Positions 1 through 6,964 of a DNA stretch of 64,000 nt are shown piece by piece; the first letter of the stretch is position 1, and every line of letters starts with the position of its first letter. The stretch covers positions 1,054,001-1,118,000 of the forward strand of contig NC_016604.1 of NCBI RefSeq assembly GCF_000230895.2, in the 5' to 3' direction. Position numbers and translations under genes: made by a program. The notes beneath the pieces were generated by a model. The model was not told the origin of the DNA and did not search any database. It saw only the letters and a list, made by a program, of their open reading frames with translations. The stretch is from Mycolicibacterium rhodesiae NBB3 (GTDB taxonomy: Bacteria > Actinomycetota > Actinomycetes > Mycobacteriales > Mycobacteriaceae).

Positions 1-578
1 GGCAGCCGGTTCTCTTTCGGGGCGACGTCGAGCTGGGTTCGCATGCCGGGTGTCGACTTGTTCGGCCACATGGTGAACATGTCGATCCAGTCGCGCACCG
101 CATTGTCGTCGTTGAGAGTCTTGGGCGAAAAGCTTTCGATCAGGCGAAGTTTCGCGTCATAAGAGGCCGGCAGCTCGATACCCGCGTCGGCCAGTTCGCG
201 TTCGGCCGAGCGGAAGAACTGACGGCTGCGGTCCTCGCGTCCCCTGGTGGCCATCAGCACCGCCGAGTGCACCAGTTCGGGGCGGGCGAGCATCAGCTCC
301 TGGGCGATGAACGAGCCCAACGACACCGACACGATGCGCGCGGGTGCGGCGTCCAGCTTCTCGATCAGCGCCGCGGTATCGGCCACCATCTGCTCGATAC
401 CGAAATCGCTCGCCTGCTCGGTGGCTCCGATGCCCCGGTTGTCAAAGGTGATGCAGCGGTAGCCGGCCCGCTGGAACTCCGGCACCTGATGCAGATGCCA
501 GGTCCGGCCTGCACCGCCCCGACCTGCGATGAACAACACCGGATCGCCCTTGCCGCGGTCGTCGTACGCCAAATTCAC
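1..578 (-). CDS. Alpha/beta fold hydrolase, partial (BpoC-like)
   Basis: This is the N-terminal part of an alpha/beta hydrolase; the gene runs off the left edge, leaving about 192 residues. The proposed start is a GTG at 578. The product opens with a hydrolase strand followed by a GRGGAGRTW oxyanion-loop region, then ITFDNRGIG. The nucleophile elbow reads SVSLGSF, putting the catalytic Ser in the Sx-S-xG context. The catalytic Asp and His would lie near or beyond the edge. By its place next to menC it matches the mycobacterial gene usually called bpoC, a putative non-haem peroxidase. Substrate is unknown, and the hydrolase fold is much safer than the peroxidase label. Confidence 0.85.
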   Translation of the reverse strand, partial: MNLAYDDRGKGDPVLFIAGRGGAGRTWHLHQVPEFQRAGYRCITFDNRGIGATEQASDFGIEQMVADTAALIEKLDAAPARIVSVSLGSFIAQELMLARPELVHSAVLMATRGREDRSRQFFRSAERELADAGIELPASYDAKLRLIESFSPKTLNDDNAVRDWIDMFTMWPNKSTPGMRTQLDVAPKENRL

Positions 579-596
579 GCCGACGACGCTACTTGC

Positions 597-1097
597 TCAC
601 CTCACCTCGGTGAACGCCACCACCGGGATGCGACGTCCCTGCGTCGTCTTCTGGTACCCGGCGTAGTTCGGCATGAACTGTGTGGCCAACTCGAACAACC
701 GGTCGCGTTCGTCACCGAGCACCTCCTCGCCGAGGAAGGTGCCCCGATAGCCGCGCGACGTGAGTGTGACGCGCGGATTCGCCTTGACGTTGTGGTACCA
801 GGCGGGATGCCTGACGCCGCCGTAGTTCGACGCGACCACGATCACGCGGCCGCCGTCGGTGAAGTACGTCAGCGGCGTGCTGCGCTGCTGGCCGGACTTC
901 GCACCGGTGTGGGTGAGCAGCACCTCCGGCATGACCATCGACATCGACAAGTGGCCCTTGGTCGCTTTGATCAAGGCGCGGTCGATGCGCCAGCCGTACC
1001 GGCGGAGAAACGACTGCGCGGGGCCGGTCGCCATGAAACGCGCGCCCGCCCTGACCATCGCTGACGGCGGATTGGGCGGAACCTCGGGAATTCCCAC
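597..1097 (-). CDS. Ddn-like F420(deazaflavin)-dependent nitroreductase family protein
   Basis: The 166-residue protein belongs to the split-barrel family of Ddn, the F420H2-dependent quinone/nitroreductase of mycobacteria. The family signature is clear: LLTHTGAKSGQQRSTPL (the GxKSG..R.TPL cofactor loop), then VVASNYGG and HPAWYHNVKANPRV, which form the F420-binding core. Known members reduce menaquinone or detoxify activated compounds; which applies here cannot be read from sequence. The hydrolase gene follows after 18 nt in the same direction, so the two may be co-transcribed. An IS481 element sits just upstream, 55 nt before the start codon, so its promoter region may have been altered by the insertion. 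It is one of five Ddn-like proteins in the window. Confidence 0.9.
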   Translation of the reverse strand: MGIPEVPPNPPSAMVRAGARFMATGPAQSFLRRYGWRIDRALIKATKGHLSMSMVMPEVLLTHTGAKSGQQRSTPLTYFTDGGRVIVVASNYGGVRHPAWYHNVKANPRVTLTSRGYRGTFLGEEVLGDERDRLFELATQFMPNYAGYQKTTQGRRIPVVAFTEVR

Positions 1098-1118
1098 GCC
1101 AAGAACCGTATCGCGGCT

Positions 1119-1131
1119 GCGATTTCGGTGC
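1119..1131. repeat. Left arm of a hairpin split by the IS481 element
   Basis: The 13-mer GCGATTTCGGTGC here is the exact reverse complement of 2505-2517 on the far side of the insertion. Removing the element and one target copy would restore a long intergenic hairpin of the same family as those at 10785, 20597 and 46802. Confidence 0.8.
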
Positions 1132-1137
1132 AGATAC

Positions 1138-1152
1138 GTTCGCCCAGCGGCC
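1138..1152. repeat. 15-bp target-site duplication, left copy
   Basis: GTTCGCCCAGCGGCC occurs here and again, identically, at 2484-2498, exactly flanking the IS481-type element. Duplications of this length are within the range known for the IS481 family, and identity suggests a fairly recent insertion. Confidence 0.9.
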
Positions 1153-2483
1153 TGTCCTGTTCGGGGACATCGCTGACACCGGTATGTCTCGGGACATCGC
1201 TGACACCTGAGTAGGGCCTCGACCAGGATGGTTCATGGCCCAGAAGGTGACGGCAATGGACATTCGGATGGCTGCGGCGTTGGCCGGGCAGGTGGATAAC
1301 GTGGCGGAGTTCTGTCGCCGCGAGCAGATCAGTCGGCAGACGTTCTACAAGTTTCGCCAGCGTTTCCGCGACGAGGGAATCGGCGGGCTGCAGGATCGGT
1401 CCCGACGGCCATTGACCTCGCCGGGGCAGACCTGCGCCGAGGTCGAGGATCTGGTGGTGCGCCGCCGCAAACAGTTGATCGAGCAGGGGCGAGATCACGG
1501 CGCACAATCGATCGTGTGGTCGTTGCAACGCGAGGGCGTACCGGCAGTGCCGTCGCCGTCGACGGTGTGGCAGATCCTGACCCGCCGCGGGATGATCACC
1601 CCGCAGCCGCAGAAGCGCCCGAAATCGGCGACCAAGCGATTCGTGTTCGCACGGCCCAACGAGTGTTGGCAGTCGGACTGGACCCGGTGGTGGCTGGCCG
1701 ATGGCAGCGCGGTGGCCATCGCGGGCAGCCTCGATGACCACTCCCGCTATCTGGTGGGGCTGCGTGGGGCTGACGGCGACGCCGACGGTGACCTCGTGTG
1801 GTCGGTCATCATGGCTGGCGTCGACGAATGTGGGATTCCGTCGATGTCGTTGTCGGACAACGGAATCGTCTACACCGGTAGATTCCACGCGCATGAATCG
1901 GCGTTCGAGATCAACCTACGCGCCCTCGGTGTGCGCACCATCAACTCGGCTCCGTTTCATCCGCAGACCTGCGGCAAGATCGAACGATTCTGGCAGACGC
2001 TGAAAAAGTGGCTATCCGCTCGGGACCCAGCGGCTACTGTCGCTGACCTCAACGACCTGCTCGAGCAGTTCCGCAGCTTCTACAACCACCACCGGCCCCA
2101 CCGTGCGCTGCGAGGCGCCACCCCGGCCGAGGCGTTTGAGGCCACCGCCAAGGCCCGCCCCGCCGAGCGCCCACTTCCGGCACCCCTGTTCGTCAGCCAC
2201 CACACCGTCGGGGAGACGTCGGGCAACGTGTGCGCTGCGCCCTACAGAATCAACGTCGGCCTGCGCTGGGCCGGCCACGAATGCGACGTCATCCGCGACG
2301 GCGACCACATCTCCATCTTCAGCGGCAACCGACTCGTCCGCGCATTCACCGCCGACCCCACCCGATACCACCAACGCGCCGAGACAAACACCCGTACCTA
2401 TCGCACCCGCGAACCCAAACCGGCACCATGAGTGTCAGCGATGTCCCGAGACATAAGTGTCAGCGATGTCCCGAGACACCACA
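1153..2483 (+). mobile_element. Complete IS481-family insertion sequence
   Basis: The element is 1,331 bp and is bounded by a perfect 15-bp direct repeat. Its ends are imperfect inverted repeats beginning TGT. Each end also carries two copies of the motif GGGACATCGCTGACAC: at 1164 and 1191 on the left and, inverted, at 2431-2447 and 2456-2472 on the right. These nested copies are probably repeated transposase-binding sites. One intact transposase gene fills the interior. The element has landed in the loop of an intergenic hairpin between two genes read leftward, so it disrupts no protein. Confidence 0.92.
1235..2431 (+). CDS. IS481-family transposase
   Basis: This 398-residue DDE transposase looks intact. 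The N-terminal 90 or so residues form a helix-turn-helix region (VAEFCRREQISRQTFYKFRQ, then a second helical domain). The catalytic rve integrase core follows: first Asp in CWQSDWTRWWL, second Asp in LSDNGIVYTG, Glu in GKIERFWQTLKKWL. The C-terminal part (SGNVCAAPYRINVGLRWAG onward) is a typical IS481 tail. It catalyses cut-and-paste or copy-type transposition of its own element by binding the terminal repeats. The start is the ATG at 1235, about 28 nt inside the inner left repeat, so the promoter must overlap the element's end. No frameshift is seen. Confidence 0.95.
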   Translation: MAQKVTAMDIRMAAALAGQVDNVAEFCRREQISRQTFYKFRQRFRDEGIGGLQDRSRRPLTSPGQTCAEVEDLVVRRRKQLIEQGRDHGAQSIVWSLQREGVPAVPSPSTVWQILTRRGMITPQPQKRPKSATKRFVFARPNECWQSDWTRWWLADGSAVAIAGSLDDHSRYLVGLRGADGDADGDLVWSVIMAGVDECGIPSMSLSDNGIVYTGRFHAHESAFEINLRALGVRTINSAPFHPQTCGKIERFWQTLKKWLSARDPAATVADLNDLLEQFRSFYNHHRPHRALRGATPAEAFEATAKARPAERPLPAPLFVSHHTVGETSGNVCAAPYRINVGLRWAGHECDVIRDGDHISIFSGNRLVRAFTADPTRYHQRAETNTRTYRTREPKPAP

Positions 2484-2498
2484 GTTCGCCCAGCGGCC
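2484..2498. repeat. 15-bp target-site duplication, right copy
   Basis: This is the second identical copy of GTTCGCCCAGCGGCC, lying immediately after the right end of the IS481-type element and just before the stop codon of the DJ-1/PfpI gene. Confidence 0.9.
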
Positions 2499-2499
2499 G

Positions 2500-3231
2500 T
2501 CAGCGCACCGAAATCGCTTTCTTGCGGCCGCTTCGGACCCGCTGGATCGCCGCGTTCCACAGCACCTGCATTGTCGGCACCAGCTGGCCCTGTTTGACGG
2601 TGTCGAGGGTGAGCAGCGCCGAGGCCGTCGCCTTGGTGGCGGCCGACGCCTTCGACATGTGCCCCGAGTCGTAGGGCGGCTGCGGATCGTATTCGATCAC
2701 CAGCTGCACGGCTTTGGCCTTCGCGTCGCCGCAGATCTGACCGAACAGCCACATCGCGAGGTCGATCCCGGCCGACACCCCCGCCGCGGTGACGATCTTG
2801 CCTTCGCGCACGATCCGCTCGTCGCTGACGGCTTCTACACCGAACGGCTTGAGCATCGGTAGACACATCCAATGCGAGGTGGCGCGGCGTCCCTCGAGCA
2901 GGCCGGCGGCGGCGAGCAGCACCGAACCCGAGCACACCGACGTCGTCCACGTCGACGTCTCATCGGCGCGGCGTAACCAGTCGAGCACCTTCTCGTCGCG
3001 GGCATGCTCGAAGGTGGAGGGTCCGCCGGGCACCAGAACGATGTCAGGCGAAGGGGTCTCGTCGAACGAGTGTGTGGCGCCGATCAGCAGCACACCCGAG
3101 TCCGCGGTGATGGGACCGGGTTCATGCCAGACGAACCGCACCTCTGCGTCGGGCAGATTGCGCAGCACTTCGTAAGGGCCGATGAAGTCCAGCGCGGTGA
3201 AGCCCGGGTACACCACGATCGCGATCTGCAT
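2500..3231 (-). CDS. DJ-1/PfpI family protein
   Basis: The 243-residue protein has the class I glutamine amidotransferase-like fold of the DJ-1/PfpI superfamily. It opens MQIAIVVYPGFTALDFIGPYE. A glutamate-containing segment and VLVPGGPSTFE follow, and the nucleophile elbow is TSVCSGSVLLAAAGLL with Cys at its tip, then a TSHW motif. Members include isonitrile hydratases and uncharacterised amidases, so the reaction is unsure. It follows a GlxA-type regulator by 15 nt in the same direction, which suggests an operon where the regulator senses a related substrate. Its last codons (AISVR, stop) lie in the arm of a hairpin, and an IS481 element sits directly downstream. Confidence 0.88.
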   Translation of the reverse strand: MQIAIVVYPGFTALDFIGPYEVLRNLPDAEVRFVWHEPGPITADSGVLLIGATHSFDETPSPDIVLVPGGPSTFEHARDEKVLDWLRRADETSTWTTSVCSGSVLLAAAGLLEGRRATSHWMCLPMLKPFGVEAVSDERIVREGKIVTAAGVSAGIDLAMWLFGQICGDAKAKAVQLVIEYDPQPPYDSGHMSKASAATKATASALLTLDTVKQGQLVPTMQVLWNAAIQRVRSGRKKAISVR

Positions 3232-3246
3232 TACCTTCTCCTTCGG

Positions 3247-4212
3247 TTAAGCGAATGTCTTGCGGTACTGGTCGGGCGAGATGCCCAGTCGTCGAACGAA
3301 ATTGCGGCGCAGTGTCTCAGCACTGCCGAATCCGCAGCGCGCCGCGATGACCGTGACGGTGTCGTCGGTCTCCTCGAGTTGACGGCGGGCAGCCTCGGTG
3401 CGGATCCGCTCGACGTAGGCTCCCGGCGCCTCCCCGACCTCGTCCGTGAAAACCCTCGTGAAATGTCGCGGGCTCATGGCGGCGCGTCGCGCGAGGTCCG
3501 GAATACTGTGCGCACCACCGGGTTCTGACTCGATCGCATTCTGCACGTCACGGATCGGCGCCCGCTTGGCGCGCGGCATCCACACCGGCGCCGCGAACTG
3601 CGTCTGCCCGCCCGGCCGGCGCAGGTACATCACCAGCCAGCGCGCCACCGTCTGCGCGACGTCGGTGCCGAAGTCTTCCTCGACCAGCGCCAGTGCCAGA
3701 TCGATTCCCGCCGTGACGCCCGCCGCCGTCCAGACCTTCTCGGAACTCTTCACGAAGATCGGTTCGGGATCGACGGTGACCGCAGGGAATTCGCGCGCCA
3801 TCTGGGTGGCGAACGCCCAATGCGTGGTTGCGACACAGCCGTCGATCAGACCGGTCTGCGCGGCGAGGAACGCGCCGGTGCAGACGCTGACGACGCGGCG
3901 CGTCTGCTCGGACGCGATCTGAATCCAGCCGATGGTGTCGGGATCCCGCCGCGCGTCATCGACGCCGGCACCACCGGGCAGGACCAGCGTGTCGATCGGT
4001 TCGCGCGGGTCTGGCAGGGGCTGGGCGACGAACGCGAGGCCGGTGAGCGTCGTGACCGGTTCGCCGTCGCGGGTCACGACGCTGACGGCGTAGCCCTCGT
4101 CGGATCGTCCTGCGGCGGCCAGGCAGATCGTCGCGCCGGTGAATACGTCGTAGGGGCCGACCAGGTCGAGAGCCTGGACGCCCGGGAAGCCGAGGATCAC
4201 CACCGATCGCAC
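3247..4212 (-). CDS. GlxA-type AraC family regulator with DJ-1/PfpI domain
   Basis: This is a two-domain transcription regulator. Residues about 1-190 form a DJ-1/PfpI domain (RSVVILGFPGVQALDLVG, then VLPGGAGVDD and the elbow SVCTGAFLAAQTGLI). Residues about 220-320 hold two AraC helix-turn-helix units (MSPRHFTRVFTDEVGEAPGA and VTVIAARCGFGSAETLRRNF). I chose the GTG at 4212, giving 321 residues, because homology begins there; a longer reading back to 4311 would run into the menC end. Members of this class control amine, amide or aldehyde metabolism. The DJ-1/PfpI gene 15 nt downstream is the obvious target or partner. Confidence 0.9.
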   Translation of the reverse strand: MRSVVILGFPGVQALDLVGPYDVFTGATICLAAAGRSDEGYAVSVVTRDGEPVTTLTGLAFVAQPLPDPREPIDTLVLPGGAGVDDARRDPDTIGWIQIASEQTRRVVSVCTGAFLAAQTGLIDGCVATTHWAFATQMAREFPAVTVDPEPIFVKSSEKVWTAAGVTAGIDLALALVEEDFGTDVAQTVARWLVMYLRRPGGQTQFAAPVWMPRAKRAPIRDVQNAIESEPGGAHSIPDLARRAAMSPRHFTRVFTDEVGEAPGAYVERIRTEAARRQLEETDDTVTVIAARCGFGSAETLRRNFVRRLGISPDQYRKTFA

Positions 4213-4265
4213 GCATCCAGTGTTGGCGAGCGCCCGCGTGGCGTCTAGGCCAGGACCCCCACAAA

Positions 4266-5231
4266 TTAGGACATCAGCGGCTGACAGGCCTGGATCCGCT
4301 CGATCCACCACCGACGTCGGTCGGGTGCAGCGGCGAGCGCGGACAGCCGAGCCGGATCCGGCGTCACCGGTGCGACCGGCAGGTACCCGTCGACGGGCAC
4401 GGTGGGCTCGGCGACGTCGTCGACGAATAGCCCGCCCGTACCCAGGCCGCAGGCATACGGCAACTCCGGCAGCGCGGCGGCAGCCAACAGTCCGCGACCG
4501 ATACCGACAGCAGAGTCGAGCGCACTGGACACGACGATCGGGATGTCGATCTGGTCGGCGATCTCGAGCATCCTGTGGATGCCGCCCAGCGGGGCGACCT
4601 TGAGCACCGCGATGTCGGCGGCATGCTCGCGCACGACCCGCAGCGGGTCGTCAGCCTTGCGGATGCTTTCGTCGGCCGCGATCGGCACCTTCACGCGGAG
4701 GCGCAACTCCGCCAGCTCGGGCACGGTCGCGCAGGGCTGCTCGATGTACTCTAGCGGCCCGTCCGCGGTCAACGCGGCGGCCGCGGCGGCCGCTTCGTCG
4801 ACACTCCAGCCGGCATTGGCATCGACCCGCACCGTCGGCACCAGTGCGCGAACGGCGTTGACGCGCGCCACATCGTCGGCCAACGACTGGCTCGGCTCGG
4901 CCACTTTGACCTTCGCGGTGCGCGCGCCGGGAAACCGGGCCAGTACCTCCGGCACCTGGTCCGCGGCGACAGCGGGCACGGTCGCGTTGATCGGGATGCG
5001 GTCGCGCAGCACGACCGGCGCCGCCTCGTATGCGGCCTCGACGGCCGACGCGAGCCAGTGCGCCGCCTCGGGTGGCCCGTATTCGAGGAACGCGCCGAAC
5101 TCACCCCAGCCCGCAGGTCCCTCGATGAGTGCGACCTCGCGAACGGTGATGCCGCGGAACCGAACTCGCATGGGCAGTGCGACGACGTGCAATCCGTCGA
5201 GCACGTCGTCCAGCTGGGCCACGACCTCCAT
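4266..5231 (-). CDS. menC: o-Succinylbenzoate synthase (MenC)
   Basis: MenC dehydrates SHCHC to o-succinylbenzoate in menaquinone biosynthesis. The 321-residue protein is an enolase-superfamily member. It shows the TAKVKV lysine pair that includes the acid/base Lys, metal ligands in VRVDANAGW, YIEQP and AADES, and the second catalytic Lys in IAVLKVAPLGG. The ATG at 5231 starts the recognised homology; the open frame extends further upstream but would overlap the divergent DUF427 gene. Other menaquinone genes in the window (menB, menE, menA) and the bpoC-like neighbour support the identification. The two start codons are about 20 nt apart, so divergent promoters must overlap the genes. Confidence 0.93.
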   Translation of the reverse strand: MEVVAQLDDVLDGLHVVALPMRVRFRGITVREVALIEGPAGWGEFGAFLEYGPPEAAHWLASAVEAAYEAAPVVLRDRIPINATVPAVAADQVPEVLARFPGARTAKVKVAEPSQSLADDVARVNAVRALVPTVRVDANAGWSVDEAAAAAAALTADGPLEYIEQPCATVPELAELRLRVKVPIAADESIRKADDPLRVVREHAADIAVLKVAPLGGIHRMLEIADQIDIPIVVSSALDSAVGIGRGLLAAAALPELPYACGLGTGGLFVDDVAEPTVPVDGYLPVAPVTPDPARLSALAAAPDRRRWWIERIQACQPLMS

Positions 5232-5252
5232 ACTGCCGCCTACAGTGGTGGG

Positions 5253-5744
5253 ATGCCCATCCCGGACACCCCGCGTCCAGGCCAGGAGTCGGTCTGGGAT
5301 TACCCGAGGCCGCCACGACTCGAAGAATTCACCGGCTCGATCACCGTCGAACTCGGCGGCCAGACGATTGCCTCGGCGACGGCCGCCTGGCGGGTGCTCG
5401 AGACCAGCCATCCACCTACGTATTACTTGCCTGCCGCGAGCTTCATCGAGGACAGCCTGCGCCCCGCCGAAGGGTCGTCCTGGTGCGAGTGGAAGGGCCA
5501 GGCGAGTTACTTCGACCTGGTGACGCCAACCGTCGTTGCGCCGCGTGCGGCGTGGACGTACCTGCACCCAACCGCCGGGTTCGAAATGATCGCAGGCGCC
5601 ATTGCGGTGATGGCGGCACAGGTCGACCGCTGCACCGTCAACGGCGAAGAGGTCACCCCGCAACCCGGGAACTTCTACGGCGGCTGGGTGACCAGCTGGA
5701 TCGCTGGACCTTTCAAGGGCGTGCCCGGATCGATGGGCTGGTGA
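5253..5744 (+). CDS. DUF427 domain protein
   Basis: The 163-residue protein matches the DUF427 family. It contains ITVELGGQTIASATAAWRVLETSHPPTYY and YLPAASF, then SSWCEWKGQASYF and the C-terminal WTYLHPTAGFEMIAGAIAVMAAQVDRC. Members are small all-beta cytoplasmic proteins with no settled function. The start ATG at 5253 gives the usual N-terminus with a Pro-rich lead. It is divergent from menC, with only about 20 nt between the two starts, and precedes the TspO operon by 64 nt in the same direction. A truncated promoter may be shared with menC. Confidence 0.88.
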   Translation: MPIPDTPRPGQESVWDYPRPPRLEEFTGSITVELGGQTIASATAAWRVLETSHPPTYYLPAASFIEDSLRPAEGSSWCEWKGQASYFDLVTPTVVAPRAAWTYLHPTAGFEMIAGAIAVMAAQVDRCTVNGEEVTPQPGNFYGGWVTSWIAGPFKGVPGSMGW

Positions 5745-5776
5745 GGGTTTAGTTTCGTACACTCCTGGCTATATTT

Positions 5777-5794
5777 CAGATACTTAAATATCTG
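5777..5794. promoter_or_regulatory. Palindromic operator before the tspO-SOUL operon
   Basis: CAGATACTTAAATATCTG is an 18-bp near-perfect palindrome (only the seventh and twelfth bases do not pair) in an unusually AT-rich pocket. It lies directly upstream of the ribosome-binding site GGGAAGGAG and 14 nt before the GTG start at 5809. A MarR- or similar dimeric repressor is the likely binder, but none is encoded nearby. Confidence 0.6.
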
Positions 5795-5808
5795 GGAAGG
5801 AGCTGCGC

Positions 5809-6288
5809 GTGCAGATCAAGACGTTGGTGCCGACCGCCCTCGCCGTGACGGCCACCGCCGTGCTGGGCGGGCTGGCGAGCCGTCCCGCGCAGTCCGCGTG
5901 GTACGCGAAGCTGAAGAAACCGCCGTATCAGCCCCCACGACAAGCCTTTCCGATTGTGTGGCCGGTGCTGTACGCCGACATCGCCGCCACATCGGCGGCC
6001 ACGCTGGACCACCTCGAACAACGAGGCCAGGACCAAGAGCGGCGGGCGTACATCGCCGCGCTGGCGACCAACCTGGTGCTCAACGGCAGTTGGTCGTGGT
6101 TGTTCTTCAACCAACGACGGCTGGGAACGGCCGCGATCGCGGCCGGAGTGCTGGCAGTCAGTAGCGCGGACCTGACCAGACGCTCGATCGCCGTCCAAGG
6201 CGCCAAGGCCGCTCCCCTGGCTGCCTATCCCGCGTGGTGCGCGTTCGCCACTGCGCTGTCCACCCACATCTGGGCGCTGAACCGCTGA
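5809..6288 (+). CDS. tspO: TspO/MBR family tryptophan-rich sensory protein
   Basis: The 159-residue integral membrane protein has the five-helix TspO/MBR layout. The signature segments are WYAKLKKPPYQPPRQAFPIVWPVLY (the WY.....P...P....F...W loop-helix) and LATNLVLNGSWSWLFFNQRR (N..W...FF). Family members bind porphyrins and cholesterol-like ligands and are linked to tetrapyrrole handling and oxidative stress. The GTG at 5809 follows a strong AAGGAG box. The next gene encodes a SOUL haem-binding protein and overlaps by one base, so both are made together. This pairing supports a porphyrin-related role. Confidence 0.92.
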   Translation: MQIKTLVPTALAVTATAVLGGLASRPAQSAWYAKLKKPPYQPPRQAFPIVWPVLYADIAATSAATLDHLEQRGQDQERRAYIAALATNLVLNGSWSWLFFNQRRLGTAAIAAGVLAVSSADLTRRSIAVQGAKAAPLAAYPAWCAFATALSTHIWALNR

Positions 6289-6941
6289 TGAAGCTCATCG
6301 ACATCCCCGGCCAGGTCGCCGAATCGTTGTTGTCCATCGTCGGCATCCGCGTCGGTACCGAAGAGCCCCACTACCTGTCCACCGAGCTCACCGACGGTGT
6401 GGTGATACGGCGCTACGGACCACGCATCGCCGCCGAGACCACCGTGGCCGGCGATGAGGACCGCGCCCGCAACATCGGCTTCCGCCGCCTCGCGGGCTAC
6501 ATATTCGGCGCCAACCACCGCGACGAGACGATCGCGATGACCGCGCCCGTCGGTCAGCAGTCCGCCGACACGATCGCGATGACGGCGCCGGTCGCGCAGT
6601 CCCGTACGGCCGACGACAAATGGGTCATCCGGTTCTTCATGCCGTCGAAGTGGTCGATGGAGACCCTCCCCGAACCCGATGACGACAAGGTCAAACTCGT
6701 CCCGGTGTCCGGTGAGACGGTCGCGGTGCTGCGATTCAGCGGAGACCGCAGCCCGCAGGCGGTCGCCCACCACGTCGAGCAGTTACGGAAGATCCTGCTG
6801 GACAACGACATCGAGGTTGCCGGCGACCCGGTCGCATGGTTCTACGACCCGCCGTGGACGCTGCCGTTCCGGCGGCGCAACGAGGTCGCGATACCGATCA
6901 CGCCTGGCGAATCGGGCGCGCAAACCAACCGCGACGGTTGA
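6288..6941 (+). CDS. SOUL family haem-binding protein
   Basis: The 217-residue protein is a SOUL/HBP family member. It has the characteristic repeated phrase IAMTAPV (twice, near residues 83 and 98), ELTDGVVIRRYGPRIAAET, FRRLAGYIFGAN, and VRFFMPSKWSMETLPEPDD, plus VAVLRFSGDRSP. SOUL proteins bind haem or tetrapyrroles without covalent attachment. No signal peptide is evident. The ATG at 6288 overlaps the TspO stop codon (TGATG), which indicates translational coupling. The IAMTAPV duplication is typical, since these proteins often show M.tPV repeats. Confidence 0.92.
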   Translation: MKLIDIPGQVAESLLSIVGIRVGTEEPHYLSTELTDGVVIRRYGPRIAAETTVAGDEDRARNIGFRRLAGYIFGANHRDETIAMTAPVGQQSADTIAMTAPVAQSRTADDKWVIRFFMPSKWSMETLPEPDDDKVKLVPVSGETVAVLRFSGDRSPQAVAHHVEQLRKILLDNDIEVAGDPVAWFYDPPWTLPFRRRNEVAIPITPGESGAQTNRDG

Positions 6942-6964
6942 CCAACGCGCCGAATTCGCAGTTC

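Noticed and set aside
4266..5762. A 498-codon open frame covering menC and extending far upstream.
   Set aside because: Homology to MenC starts at the ATG at 5231; the extra part is antisense to the DUF427 gene and has low-complexity Arg-rich content typical of a GC-rich shadow frame.
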